From: Actinoplanes auranticolor
GTDB taxonomy: Bacteria; Actinomycetota; Actinomycetes; Mycobacteriales; Micromonosporaceae
NCBI RefSeq assembly: GCF_018332655.1
Contig: NZ_BOQL01000002.1
Span: 1 to 64,000, forward strand
Direction: 5' to 3'
DNA: 64,000 nt
A program made the position numbers and the translations under genes. The notes beneath the pieces are model-generated. The model was not told where the DNA came from. It did no database searches and was given only the letters and a program-made list of their open reading frames with translations. How positions within the stretch are numbered: the stretch's first letter is position 1; every line of letters begins with the position of its first letter. Of the stretch, positions 55,155-63,839 are shown in pieces.

Positions 55155-56300
55155 TCAGGCCGCCACCCTGTTCCAGGTCGCGACGTGCACTTCCGCGCTG
55201 CTCGACCAGTTGAATTCCTTGGCCCGGTCGAAGCCGGCCTTGGCCAGGGTGAGCCGGCGCGGCTCGTCGTGCAGCAGGTCGGCGAGGTCCTCGGCGATAC
55301 GGTCCGGGTCCTCGGTCGTGTAAGCCACCGCGTCGCCACCGACCTCGGGCAGGGACAGCCGCGGCGTGGTGAGCACCGGCGTGGCGCAGGCCATCGCCTC
55401 GAGGATGGGCAGGCCGAAGCCCTCACCGAAGGACGGGTAGCAGGCCACCAGCGCGCCGCCGAGGAAGCCGGGCAGGTCCGCGTACCGCAGGTAGCCGGGG
55501 CGCAGCAGGCGCAGGTGCGACGGCACTTCGGCCACCGCCCGGTCGATGTCGTCGTCGTGGCCCTGGCCACCGGCGATGACCAGCGCCGGCGGGTGCGGCC
55601 AGTCGGCCACCGCGCGGGCCCAGCCGCGGATCAGGTTGGGCACGTTCTTGCGGGGCTCCTTGGCGCCGAGGAAGGCGACGTAGCCGGCGTCCGTGAGGCC
55701 CAGGCGGGCGCGGACCCTGGCCTTCTCCTCCTCGGTCGGCGCGTGGAACGCGGTGTGGTCGACGCCGTGGTAGGCCACGTCGATGTGCGTCGGGTCGGCG
55801 TCGAGCAGGCGGATCAGCTCGTCGCGGGTCGCCTTGCTCGGCACGATGACCCGGGCGGCCCGGCGCAGCGAGGTCTTGATCGCGCTGCGGAAGAACGTCC
55901 GCTTGGTGTTGTCGTAATGCTCCGGATCGGTGAAGAAGGTCGCGTCGTGCACAGTCACCGTGACCGGGCAACCGGCCCGCAGCGGACAGGTGTAGAACGG
56001 CGAGTGCAGCACCTTGGCCCCGACCTGCTGAGCCAGCAGCGGCAGACCGGTCTGCTCCCAGGCCAGCCGGGCCGGGCGGTGCGCGACCGCGGACGGGCCG
56101 GCGATGACCTCGGCACCGGTCAGCATCCGGGAGTAACGCTCCGCATCGGAACGCTGCGCGACGACGGCCAGGTCCACCCGGTCCGGGCCGAACGCGGCGA
56201 GGGCACCCAGGAGGCCGTCGACGTATCTGCCGACACCACCCCGGTCGGCGGGGACGCTGGTGGCGTCGACGAGGACTCGGGGCGGACGACCGGCGGTCAC
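55155..56300 (-). CDS. GT4-family glycosyltransferase
   Basis: 381 residues, GT-B fold of the GT4/mannosyltransferase kind. N-terminal VLVDATSVPADRGGVGRYVDGLL, VTVTVHDATFF, linker with YVAFLGAKEPRKNV, and the donor-binding PSFGEGFGLPILEAMACATPVLTT with the E-x7-E pattern. Next to manC, so GDP-mannose is a likely donor; the acceptor is unknown. The start is GTG with GAGGAG upstream. It may share a transcript with manC. Confidence 0.92.
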   Translation of the reverse strand: MTAGRPPRVLVDATSVPADRGGVGRYVDGLLGALAAFGPDRVDLAVVAQRSDAERYSRMLTGAEVIAGPSAVAHRPARLAWEQTGLPLLAQQVGAKVLHSPFYTCPLRAGCPVTVTVHDATFFTDPEHYDNTKRTFFRSAIKTSLRRAARVIVPSKATRDELIRLLDADPTHIDVAYHGVDHTAFHAPTEEEKARVRARLGLTDAGYVAFLGAKEPRKNVPNLIRGWARAVADWPHPPALVIAGGQGHDDDIDRAVAEVPSHLRLLRPGYLRYADLPGFLGGALVACYPSFGEGFGLPILEAMACATPVLTTPRLSLPEVGGDAVAYTTEDPDRIAEDLADLLHDEPRRLTLAKAGFDRAKEFNWSSSAEVHVATWNRVAA

Positions 56301-56458
56301 GTGGCAACTCCTCGGGGGCTGTGGGCCAGACCACTGGCAAGGGTACGCCGCTCGATGGGTCTCGTGTCGACCGCGACGCCGGTGGACTTACGAGGTTCGC
56401 GCCGGCGTCGCACAGCCGCGCCGACCCGAGATCAAACGGTCACCCACCGTCAACGGAC

Positions 56459-56464
56459 TATCGT
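56459..56464 (+). promoter_or_regulatory. -10-like hexamer for the TIGR03089 gene (leaderless)
   Basis: TATCGT ends 8 nt before ATG 56473, in the 172-bp divergent gap shared with the glycosyltransferase gene. Confidence 0.45.
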
Positions 56465-56472
56465 CAGCACCG

Positions 56473-57201
56473 ATGATTGAGACGATTCCGGCGGCCCTCG
56501 CGGCGGCCGTGCGCACCAGCCCCACCACTCCCCTGCTGACCTGGTACGACGACGCGAGCGGCGACCGCACCGAGCTGTCCGGCGTGACGATGGACAACTG
56601 GGTCGCCAAGACCGCCAATCTGCTGGTGGACGGCGTGGGCCTGGGCTCCGGCGACTCGGTGGCCGTCCTGCTGCCGCCGCACTGGCAGACGGCGGCAGTG
56701 CTGCTCGGCGGGTGGGCGGCCGGGCTGGCCGCGGACCTGGGCCCCGACCCGCAGCCGGTGGAGGTGCTCTTCACCACACCGGAGCACGTCGAGATCGCGG
56801 CCAGCTGGTCCACCGGCGACCGGTACGCGACCGGCCTGCTCCCGCTGGCCGCCCCGCTGCGCCAGGTCCCGCCCGGCTTCATCGACTACACCGTCGAGGT
56901 CCGCGGCTTCGGCGACCGGTTCGTCCCCTCGGCACCCGTCGGCGAGAACGACCGCGCGCTGGCCGGCCCGGTCGAGGAGAGTCACCTCTCGGTCTGCCGC
57001 ACCGCCACCGAGCGCGCCGCGGAGCTGGGCATCAAGCCCGGCGACCGGGTGCTGGTCGACGCGCGCGCCTACCCCGACCCGGCCGACTGGCTGCTGGCGC
57101 CGCTGATCGCCGGGGCCAGCATCGTGCTGTGCGGCAACCTCGACCCGGCGAAGGTCGAGAGCCGGGCGCAGTCAGAGCAGGTCACGCTCCTGCTGACGTG
57201 A
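56473..57201 (+). CDS. TIGR03089-family protein
   Basis: 242 residues. It resembles the N-terminal part of acyl-CoA synthetase/AMP-ligase proteins (LLTWYDDASGDRTELSGVTMDNWVAKTANLL, then GDSVAVLLPPHWQTAAVLLGGWAAG) but lacks the ATP-binding and C-terminal domains, the defining feature of this actinobacterial family. It is probably not catalytic alone. It overlaps the convergent acetoacetyl-CoA synthetase gene by 30 nt, whose product is a full member of the same superfamily. Confidence 0.88.
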   Translation: MIETIPAALAAAVRTSPTTPLLTWYDDASGDRTELSGVTMDNWVAKTANLLVDGVGLGSGDSVAVLLPPHWQTAAVLLGGWAAGLAADLGPDPQPVEVLFTTPEHVEIAASWSTGDRYATGLLPLAAPLRQVPPGFIDYTVEVRGFGDRFVPSAPVGENDRALAGPVEESHLSVCRTATERAAELGIKPGDRVLVDARAYPDPADWLLAPLIAGASIVLCGNLDPAKVESRAQSEQVTLLLT

Positions 57202-59115
57202 GGCCGCCAGCCGCTCGAAGGCGGTCAGCGACTCCGGGTTGACCAGGGCGCCCGTGGCGGCGGCCCGGTCGGCCGGGGTGCCGGTGAGGATCCGCTTCAC
57301 CGGGACCTCCAGCTTCTTCGCCGACAGCGTGCGCGGCACGGCGCGTACCTGATGGATCTCGTCGGGGACGTGCCGGGGCGAGAGCGCCGCCCGCAGCTCG
57401 CCGCGGATCCGGCCGCGCAGCCCGTCGTCGAGCTCGGCGCCCTCGGTCAGCACCACGAAGAGCAGCAGCTCGTCCCGGCCGTCGGCGTCGAGGTGCACGA
57501 CGACCGAGTCGACGATGCCGGGCACGTTCTCCACCACCGTGTAGAACTCCGCGGTGCCCAGGCGCACCCCGCCGCGGTTGAGCGTCGCGTCGGACCGGCC
57601 GGTGATCACGCAGGTGCCGTCCTCGGCGATGGTGATCCAGTCGCCGTGGCGCCACACGCCCGGGTACACGTCGAAGTACGCCTCGAAGTAGCGCCGGCCG
57701 TCCGGGTCGTTCCAGAACCCCACCGGCATGCTCGGCATCGGCGCGGTCACCACCAGCTCGCCGAGCTGCCCGAGCACCGGCTTGCCGTCACTGTCGTACG
57801 CCTCCACCCGCGCACCGAGCGCCCGGCAGGAGATGACGCCCTCGATCACCGGCAGCAGCGGGGTGCCGCCGACGAACCCGGTGCACACGTCGGTGCCCCC
57901 GGACAGCGACTGCAGCTGCGGCCGGTCGCCCAGCGCCTCGTTCACCCAACGAAATCCCTCGGCCGGCAGCGGCGCACCGGTCGAGCCCACCCCCCGGATC
58001 GCGTGCGGCGGCGGGACGATGCCGGCCTTGCGGCAGGCCATCAGGAACGGTGCGGACGTACCGAAGTAGGTGATGTCCTGCTCGGCGGCGAGCCGCCACA
58101 GCGCGCCCAGGTCGGGATGGCCGGGGTTGCCGTCGAACAGCACGATCGCCGCGCCCACCGCCGGGCCGGAGACCAGGAAGTTCCACATCATCCAGCCGGT
58201 GGTGGTGAACCAGAAGAACCGGTCGCCGGGGCCGAGGTCGTGGTGCAGCGCCAGCATCTTGAGGTGCTCGAGCAGGATGCCGCCGTGGCCGTGCACGATC
58301 GGCTTGGGCAGGCCGGTGGTGCCGGAGGAGTAGAGGACGTAGAGCGGGTGGTCGAACGGGACCGCGGCGAAGGTCAGCGGGTCGTCGCCGTCGAGTTCGG
58401 CCCAGTCGCCGCCGCCGTGCAGGTAGCCGAGGCTGATGAAGTGCTCGACGCTGGGCAGCGCGGCGCGGATCTCGGCGACCTCGGCCCGGCGGTCCACCGG
58501 CTTGTCGCCGTAGCGGTAGCCGTCGACGGCGACCAGCACCTTGGGCGCGATCTGGGTCCACCGGTCGATGACGCTGCGCGAGCCGAACTCCGGCGCGCAC
58601 GAGGAGAAGACCGCGCCGAGACTGGCGGTCGCGAGCATGAGGACGTACGTCTCCGGGATGTTCGGCGCGTAGGCCGCGACCCGGTCGCCCGGGCCGACGC
58701 CGAGCCGGCGCAGCCCGGCAGCGACCCGCCGGACCTGGTCGCGCAGCTGCCGGGCGGTGACCGTGACCGGCTCCCGGGTCTGGGAGTACGCGAGGACGAC
58801 CGGATCGTCATCGGCCAGCCCCGGCATCCGCAGCACGTGCTCGGCGTAGTTGAGCGTGGCGCCGGGGAACCAGCGCGCGCCCGGCATGGTCGCGTCGGGC
58901 AGCGTCGCGGTCGGCTCGGTGTGCGCGATGACGTCGAAGTAGTCCCAGACCGCCCGCCAGAAGCCGGCGAGGTCGGTGACCGACCACTGCCACAGCTCGG
59001 CGTAGCCGGCCGCGTCCACGCCGCGCTCGGCCCGCAGCCAGGTCAGGAACCGGCCCATCCGGGACGTCTCCAGGACGTTCGCCGGCGGGGTCCACAGCAC
59101 TGTGCCCGTCGTCAT
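57172..59115 (-). CDS. acetoacetyl-CoA synthetase
   Basis: 647 residues, the usual length for acetoacetate-CoA ligase. ATP-forming adenylate motifs: LYSSGTTGLPKPIVHGHGG (P-loop), FFWFTTTGWMMWNFL, WRHGDWITIAEDGTCVITGRSD and the C-terminal catalytic Lys in RTLSAKKLEVPVK. It activates acetoacetate (from ketone bodies, leucine breakdown or PHB turnover) to acetoacetyl-CoA. It follows the thioesterase gene by 9 nt with AAGG before the ATG, so the two form an operon. Confidence 0.93.
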   Translation of the reverse strand: MTTGTVLWTPPANVLETSRMGRFLTWLRAERGVDAAGYAELWQWSVTDLAGFWRAVWDYFDVIAHTEPTATLPDATMPGARWFPGATLNYAEHVLRMPGLADDDPVVLAYSQTREPVTVTARQLRDQVRRVAAGLRRLGVGPGDRVAAYAPNIPETYVLMLATASLGAVFSSCAPEFGSRSVIDRWTQIAPKVLVAVDGYRYGDKPVDRRAEVAEIRAALPSVEHFISLGYLHGGGDWAELDGDDPLTFAAVPFDHPLYVLYSSGTTGLPKPIVHGHGGILLEHLKMLALHHDLGPGDRFFWFTTTGWMMWNFLVSGPAVGAAIVLFDGNPGHPDLGALWRLAAEQDITYFGTSAPFLMACRKAGIVPPPHAIRGVGSTGAPLPAEGFRWVNEALGDRPQLQSLSGGTDVCTGFVGGTPLLPVIEGVISCRALGARVEAYDSDGKPVLGQLGELVVTAPMPSMPVGFWNDPDGRRYFEAYFDVYPGVWRHGDWITIAEDGTCVITGRSDATLNRGGVRLGTAEFYTVVENVPGIVDSVVVHLDADGRDELLLFVVLTEGAELDDGLRGRIRGELRAALSPRHVPDEIHQVRAVPRTLSAKKLEVPVKRILTGTPADRAAATGALVNPESLTAFERLAASRQQERDLL

Positions 59116-59124
59116 GGGCTCACC

Positions 59125-59685
59125 TTAACCATCATTCACCCCACGGTTTTCCATGGGTTTTCCGCTGCGGGCAGGCTCAGCCGTGGATCGGGCGTCCTGG
59201 ATCGCCTTGCGGCGGGCCAGGCGGTGCTCCCGGCGGATGATCGCCTCCCGGAAGCGGCGCTCGTCCTCCGGCGACTCCGGCAGCACCGGGGGCACGATCC
59301 GGGGATGCCCCGAGACGTCGACGCCGACGAAGACCAGGTACGCGGTGGCCACGGTGAGCGGCTCCCCGCCGGCGGTGTCCCAGCGCTCCCCGGTCAGCTT
59401 CACGCCGACCTCCATCGAGGTGCTGCCGGTCCAGTTCACCTGCGCGTACGCGTGCACGAGATCACCGACCCGCACCGGCTCCACGAAGATGATCTCGTCG
59501 ATGGCGGCGGTGACGGCCGTACCGCCGCTGTGCCGGGCCGCGGCGGCACCGGCCACGTCGTCGACGAACTTCATCAGCACGCCACCGTGCACCGTCCCGT
59601 ACAGGTTGACGTCGGTGGCGTTCATGATACGGCTGAGGGTGACCCGCGAGTGCGAGGTCGGCCGGCCCGCGGGATGCTCACTCAT
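59125..59685 (-). CDS. hotdog-fold acyl-CoA thioesterase
   Basis: 186 residues from ATG 59685; GTG 59694 is an alternative. A single hotdog domain of the YciA/BACH type: NLYGTVHGGVLMKFVDDVAGAAAARH with the catalytic Asp after the HGG turn, VRVGDLVHAYAQVNWTGSTSMEVGV, then an Arg-rich helix (RRFREAIIRREHRLARRK). It releases CoA from acyl-CoA. Operon with acetoacetyl-CoA synthetase, so a role in balancing CoA ester pools is likely. Divergent from the 59736 gene. Confidence 0.92.
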   Translation of the reverse strand: MSEHPAGRPTSHSRVTLSRIMNATDVNLYGTVHGGVLMKFVDDVAGAAAARHSGGTAVTAAIDEIIFVEPVRVGDLVHAYAQVNWTGSTSMEVGVKLTGERWDTAGGEPLTVATAYLVFVGVDVSGHPRIVPPVLPESPEDERRFREAIIRREHRLARRKAIQDARSTAEPARSGKPMENRGVNDG

Positions 59686-59692
59686 GGCCGAC

Positions 59693-59698
59693 ACGTTA
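59693..59698 (-). promoter_or_regulatory. -10-like hexamer for the thioesterase gene (leaderless)
   Basis: TAACGT ends 7 nt before ATG 59685. The GGAAG further upstream would suit GTG 59694 instead. Confidence 0.4.
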
Positions 59699-59723
59699 CT
59701 TCCGCACCGTTGCCGCAGCCGGG

Positions 59724-59729
59724 TACGGT
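59724..59729 (+). promoter_or_regulatory. -10-like hexamer for the 59736 gene (leaderless)
   Basis: TACGGT, then CCGCAC, then GTG at 59736; the predicted +1 is the G of the GTG. Confidence 0.45.
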
Positions 59730-59735
59730 CCGCAC

Positions 59736-61148
59736 GTGCGCCATCTGAGATCCACCCTGTATGCCCTCGTCCTCGCTCCGGCGGTCTGGATCCTCTGCGG
59801 GGTCGGCTTCGACCAGGACCTGACCGGAAGGGCCCGCGACAACGGCGGCATCGAGTCGCTGTCGGGCGTGCTGCTGCTCGTGCTGGCCGGGGCGGCGTAC
59901 GCGATCCTGCTCTTCTCCCCGATCTCCCCGCTGGGACCGCTGCTGGCCGGCCTGGGCTTCCTCGGCGTGGGCGCCTGGGCCCGGATCGCGCCGGCGTCGT
60001 ATGCCGGGGTCTGGCCGGAGAACGTGGCCTCGGACGGCTTCGATCTGAGCAGGCCGGGCTACGGCCTGGCGGTACTGCTGGCGGTGCCGATGCTGGCGAC
60101 GGCGCTGAGCGCGCGGCGCTGGCGCGGCTTCGAACCGCCGGAGATCCTGTTTGTCGGCACGATCGGACGTGCGCGCGGGGCGGCGGCGGTGGCGGGGACG
60201 CCGATGGCTTCGGAACGGACCGCGGTGATCCCGCAGCAGCGGCAGGGGTCGGAGTTCGTGCCGGGCTTCGGGGCGCCGTCGGCTGACGCTACGCAGGTCA
60301 TCGGCCAGACGACTGTGGCTCAGCCGACCGTGGCGCTGCCGGGAGGTTCCGTGGCCGCCGGGTCTTCGGGCGCCGGGTCGTCGGCGGCTGATGAGGATGA
60401 GAAGACGACGGTCATGCGGCTCGGTCCGCAGCCGGTCCAGAGCCCTGCACCTGCCGCCGAAGAGCCGACGCAGGCTGTGAACTCGGCCGCCTCTGCCGCC
60501 TCTGCCGCCGAAGAGCCGACGCAGGCTGTGACGCCGGGCGGTGAGGAAGCTACCGCGGATGTCGCGGCCGGCGAGGATGCCACCGCGGCCATCCCGGCGC
60601 CGGAGTCGCCGAGCGTCGGGGAGGAGACCACTCGCAACGTCACCGCCGGCGAGGCTGCGGAAGACAAGACGACCCTGCTGGTGCTCCCGCCCGTGACCGC
60701 GCCGGCCGACGACGACGGGGACGAGAAGACGCAGCTGCTCACGCTGCCCAAGGCCGACGGACCAGCACCGGACCCGACCGACCGGGGCGAACGGACGCAG
60801 GTGATCCGGGCCGGCACGGTGGAGCCGCCCGGCGACCGCACTCAGCTGCTGAGCTTCCCGGCACCGGCGGAACCGGTCACGGTGGCGACGCCGATCGCCA
60901 CCCCCGACGAGCAGAACACGTCAATCGTGGCCGCTGAGCGTCCCGATCCGGGCGAGGACCCGACCACGCGGCTGACACCGGCGGTCAAGCAGCCCGGGGA
61001 GGCAACCACCCAGGCGAACGTGGACCGCCCGGCGACAACGGTGACCAGCCTGGAACGCCCGGCCGACGAGGCCGCGGACGACACCCGGCCACTGACACTG
61101 CCGACCCAGCGCCCACCAGCCGAGGACGACGCCACCCACCGCCCGTAG
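59736..61148 (+). CDS. membrane protein with a tail of repeated Thr-Gln motifs
   Basis: 470 residues. Four TM segments lie in the first ~125 residues. The remaining ~340 residues are acidic, Ala/Pro/Glu/Thr-rich and look disordered. About a dozen short motifs of the kind (D/E)-(R/K/P)-T-(Q/T/A)-(V/L/A)-(I/L/V/M) are spaced along it: ERTAVI, ATQVI, EKTTVM, EPTQAV twice, DKTTLL, EKTQLL, ERTQVI, DRTQLL and others. A phosphothreonine with a hydrophobic residue at +3 suits FHA domains, so it may be a scaffold phosphorylated by Ser/Thr kinases. This is inference; no kinase or FHA gene is in the window. The start is GTG with a -10 box 6 nt upstream. Confidence 0.75.
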   Translation: MRHLRSTLYALVLAPAVWILCGVGFDQDLTGRARDNGGIESLSGVLLLVLAGAAYAILLFSPISPLGPLLAGLGFLGVGAWARIAPASYAGVWPENVASDGFDLSRPGYGLAVLLAVPMLATALSARRWRGFEPPEILFVGTIGRARGAAAVAGTPMASERTAVIPQQRQGSEFVPGFGAPSADATQVIGQTTVAQPTVALPGGSVAAGSSGAGSSAADEDEKTTVMRLGPQPVQSPAPAAEEPTQAVNSAASAASAAEEPTQAVTPGGEEATADVAAGEDATAAIPAPESPSVGEETTRNVTAGEAAEDKTTLLVLPPVTAPADDDGDEKTQLLTLPKADGPAPDPTDRGERTQVIRAGTVEPPGDRTQLLSFPAPAEPVTVATPIATPDEQNTSIVAAERPDPGEDPTTRLTPAVKQPGEATTQANVDRPATTVTSLERPADEAADDTRPLTLPTQRPPAEDDATHRP

Positions 61149-61173
61149 CTCAGAAACGACAACTCATCGAGCC

Positions 61174-61207
61174 CTTACTTACACTTCTTCCAAGAAATGT
61201 AAGTAAG
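61174..61207. promoter_or_regulatory. 34-bp palindrome overlapping the Fic promoter
   Basis: CTTACTTACA (61174-61183) and TGTAAGTAAG (61198-61207) are perfect inverted repeats; inner TTCTT/AAGAA also pair, so 15 of 17 positions match. The DNA is AT-rich compared with everything around it. The right arm overlaps the -10 hexamer, so a bound repressor would block transcription. As RNA it could also form a hairpin ending the upstream gene. Confidence 0.65.
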
Positions 61208-61209
61208 GT
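61204..61209 (+). promoter_or_regulatory. -10-like hexamer for the Fic gene (leaderless)
   Basis: TAAGGT, then GCAGAG, then GTG at 61216. Confidence 0.45.
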
Positions 61210-61215
61210 GCAGAG

Positions 61216-62457
61216 GTGGTCACTCAAGAGCCCGCCACGCAGCAGTCCATTCCGGTCCCCGCCGCCACATTCGAAGACCAGACGTGGACACCCAACGAGC
61301 GCGGGTACTACTCCCGGGCCGAGATGCGCCGCCAGCGCGGGACCTATCAGTCGATCGTCCCGGCGCCGCTGGCTGAATGGCAAGCGGACTTACCGGCTCC
61401 CGTCGCCGCCGACGTCGAGGACGGTGCTCGCGCGCTCGTCGACTTCGACCAGCACGCCCTACAGACCCTGGGCGCCGAGAGCCCAGCTCTCGGGCCGATG
61501 TCAGCGATCCTGCTGCGCACGGAAAGCTCGTCCAGCTCGCAGATCGAGAACCTCACGACCAGCGCCCGCCAGCTGGCACTCGCCGAGATCGGCCAGAGCG
61601 ACAAAGCGAACGCCCAGACCGTCATCGGCAACGTCCGCGCCATGGAAGCCGCCCTGCGGCTCTCCGATCACATCGAAGCATCGGCGATCTTGACGATGCA
61701 CCGCGAGCTGATGGCGCATCAGCCCGGCTTCGAGCGGCACGCCGGACGGTTCCGGGCGGAGATCGTCTGGATCGGGTCGGACAATGCCGGGCCGATCGGT
61801 GCCGATTTCGTCGCACCCCACCATGACCGGGTGCCGGCGGCGGTCCAGGACATCGTCGATTTCGCCGAGCGTGACGACCTGCCGGTGCTAATCCAGCTGG
61901 CGATCGCGCACGCGCAGTTCGAGACGATCCACCCGTTCGTCGACGGCAACGGCCGCACCGGACGTGCTCTCGCGCAGGCCATGCTCCGGAGCAAAGGACT
62001 CGTCGAGCACGTCACCGTGCCCATCTCGGCCGGTCTGCTGACTGACACCAGCACCTACTTCGACGCCCTCAACGCGTTCCGGGCCGGTGACGCCGGGCCG
62101 ATCGTGCACCGCTTCTCCGACGCGTCGCGCTTCGCCGCCGCCTCCGGCCGCACACTGGTCGACGACCTGGCCGCGCAGCTGACCGAGGCTCGCGACAAGC
62201 TGGCCGGCGTCCGGCCGCATGCGGCCGCGTGGCGGGTGCTACCCCGGCTGGTGGGGCAGCCCATCGTCAACGCCAGGTATCTGACCTCAGAGCTGGCGAT
62301 GAACGATGTCACGGCCCAGCGCACCCTTGAGCTGCTGGCCGATCGTCAGGTCCTGGTGGAGCGCACGGGCCTGCGCCGGAACCGGGTCTGGCAGCACACC
62401 GGCATCCTGGATGTGCTCGATAATTACGCATCCACCATCAGGCGCACCGCGCCCTGA
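61216..62457 (+). CDS. Fic-domain AMP transferase, class II (self-inhibited)
   Basis: 413 residues. The Fic motif HPFVDGNGRTGR is intact at 239-250, with catalytic His239. The inhibitory helix motif (S/T)xxxE(G/N) is SSQIEN at 107-112, N-terminal to the core, which makes it class II with Glu111 blocking ATP. A Fic_N domain (about 30-130) precedes, and a C-terminal winged helix (about 330-400, NARYLTSELAMNDVTAQRTLELL) may bind DNA or the target. Such proteins AMPylate other proteins. No antitoxin gene is adjacent, which suits an internally inhibited form. The palindrome in its promoter suggests control, perhaps by itself. It lies 67 nt after the Thr-Gln membrane protein. Confidence 0.93.
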   Translation: MVTQEPATQQSIPVPAATFEDQTWTPNERGYYSRAEMRRQRGTYQSIVPAPLAEWQADLPAPVAADVEDGARALVDFDQHALQTLGAESPALGPMSAILLRTESSSSSQIENLTTSARQLALAEIGQSDKANAQTVIGNVRAMEAALRLSDHIEASAILTMHRELMAHQPGFERHAGRFRAEIVWIGSDNAGPIGADFVAPHHDRVPAAVQDIVDFAERDDLPVLIQLAIAHAQFETIHPFVDGNGRTGRALAQAMLRSKGLVEHVTVPISAGLLTDTSTYFDALNAFRAGDAGPIVHRFSDASRFAAASGRTLVDDLAAQLTEARDKLAGVRPHAAAWRVLPRLVGQPIVNARYLTSELAMNDVTAQRTLELLADRQVLVERTGLRRNRVWQHTGILDVLDNYASTIRRTAP

Positions 62458-62491
62458 GCCACTCGGCGCGGCGCACCTGACGGGTGCCGGT

Positions 62492-63646
62492 TCAGTCCTT
62501 GAGGAGCTGGCGGGCCATGACGATGCGCTGGACCTGGTTCGTGCCCTCGTAGATCTGGGTGATCTTGGCGTCGCGCATCATGCGTTCCACCGGGTAGTCG
62601 CGGGTGTAGCCGTACCCGCCGAGGAGCTGGACCGCGTCCGTGGTGATCTCCATCGCCGCGTCCGACGCGAAGCATTTGGCCGCCGCGCCGAAGTACGTCA
62701 GGTCCGCGTCGCCGCGCTCGCTCTTGCCCGCCGCCACGTAGGTCAGCTGGCGCGCCGCCTCCAGCTTCATGCCCATGTCGGCCAGCATGAACTGGATGCC
62801 CTGGAAGTCGGCCACCGCCTTGCCGAACTGCCTGCGCTCCTTCACGTACCCCTTGGCGAAGTCCAGCGCCCCCTGGGCGATGCCCACCGCCTGCGCCGCG
62901 ATGGTCACGCGGGTGTGGTCCAGGGTCTTCATCGCCGTCGCGAAGCCGGTGCCCTCGTCGCCGATCATCCGGTCCAGCGGAATGCGGACGTTGTCGAAGT
63001 AGACCTCGCGGGTCGGGCTGCCCTTGATGCCGAGCTTCTTCTCCGGGGCGCCGAAGCTGACGCCCTCGTCGGACTTCTCCACCACGAAGGCCGAGATGCC
63101 GCGGGAACGGGCGCCCGGGTCGGTGACCGCGAAGACCGTGTAGTACTCCGAGACGCCGGCGTTGGTGATCCAGCGCTTCACGCCGTTGAGCACCCAGTAG
63201 TCGCCGTCGCGGACCGCGCGGGTGGACATGGCCGCCGCGTCGCTGCCCGCCTCGGGCTCCGACAGGCAGTACGAGAACATGGCCTCGCCCGCCGCGACCG
63301 GGGTGAGGTAGCGCTCCTTCAGCGCCGCCGAGCCGGCCAGGATCAGCGGCATCGTGCCCAGCTTGTTCACCGCCGGGATCAGTGACGAGCTGGCGCAGGC
63401 CCGCGCGACCTCCTCGATCACGATCGCGGTGGCCAGGGCGTCCGCGCCCGCGCCGCCGTACTCGGCCGGGATGTGCGGGGCGTGGAAGTCCGACGAGCGC
63501 AGGGCTTCGTACGAGGCCTTCGGGAACTCGCCGCTCTCGTCCGCCTCGGCCGCGTTGGGCGCCACCCGGGCGTCGCAGACCTCACGGACCGCCGCGCGGA
63601 TGGTCTCGTGGTCCTCCGGCAGCTGGTAAACGTCGAATTCAGGCAT
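62492..63646 (-). CDS. acyl-CoA dehydrogenase
   Basis: 384 residues, the standard length. FAD-linked, first step of fatty-acid or branched-chain acyl-CoA oxidation. Motifs: FSYCLSEPEAGSDAAAMSTRAV, WITNAGVSEYYTVFAVTD (FAD), QGIQFMLADMGMKLEAARQL, and the catalytic Glu in QIYEGTNQVQRIVMARQLL. Specificity cannot be read from sequence; short- or branched-chain types share these features. GAGAGG lies about 10 nt before the ATG. Convergent with the Fic gene, 34 nt between stops. Confidence 0.94.
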   Translation of the reverse strand: MPEFDVYQLPEDHETIRAAVREVCDARVAPNAAEADESGEFPKASYEALRSSDFHAPHIPAEYGGAGADALATAIVIEEVARACASSSLIPAVNKLGTMPLILAGSAALKERYLTPVAAGEAMFSYCLSEPEAGSDAAAMSTRAVRDGDYWVLNGVKRWITNAGVSEYYTVFAVTDPGARSRGISAFVVEKSDEGVSFGAPEKKLGIKGSPTREVYFDNVRIPLDRMIGDEGTGFATAMKTLDHTRVTIAAQAVGIAQGALDFAKGYVKERRQFGKAVADFQGIQFMLADMGMKLEAARQLTYVAAGKSERGDADLTYFGAAAKCFASDAAMEITTDAVQLLGGYGYTRDYPVERMMRDAKITQIYEGTNQVQRIVMARQLLKD

Positions 63647-63839
63647 GGTTGTGGGCCCTCTCCTCTGCGACTCCGGCCTATGTTACCGACGCGTAGGGTG
63701 TGCGCACTATCCTTCGCCACCTGCGCTTCGCGCAGCATGGCCAGGCGCGCGGATCGTGATAGCGCCGTCATGAGAAGGTGAATGCCACGTTTCGGCGCAG
63801 GTCCCCCTCCCGCGCCCCGTGTGAGTGGAGTTTCTCCCC

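Noticed and set aside
59122..59127. TAAGGT box before acetoacetyl-CoA synthetase as a leaderless promoter
   Set aside because: It overlaps the stop of the thioesterase gene 9 nt upstream, and AAGG serves as a Shine-Dalgarno, so an internal operon start is more likely.
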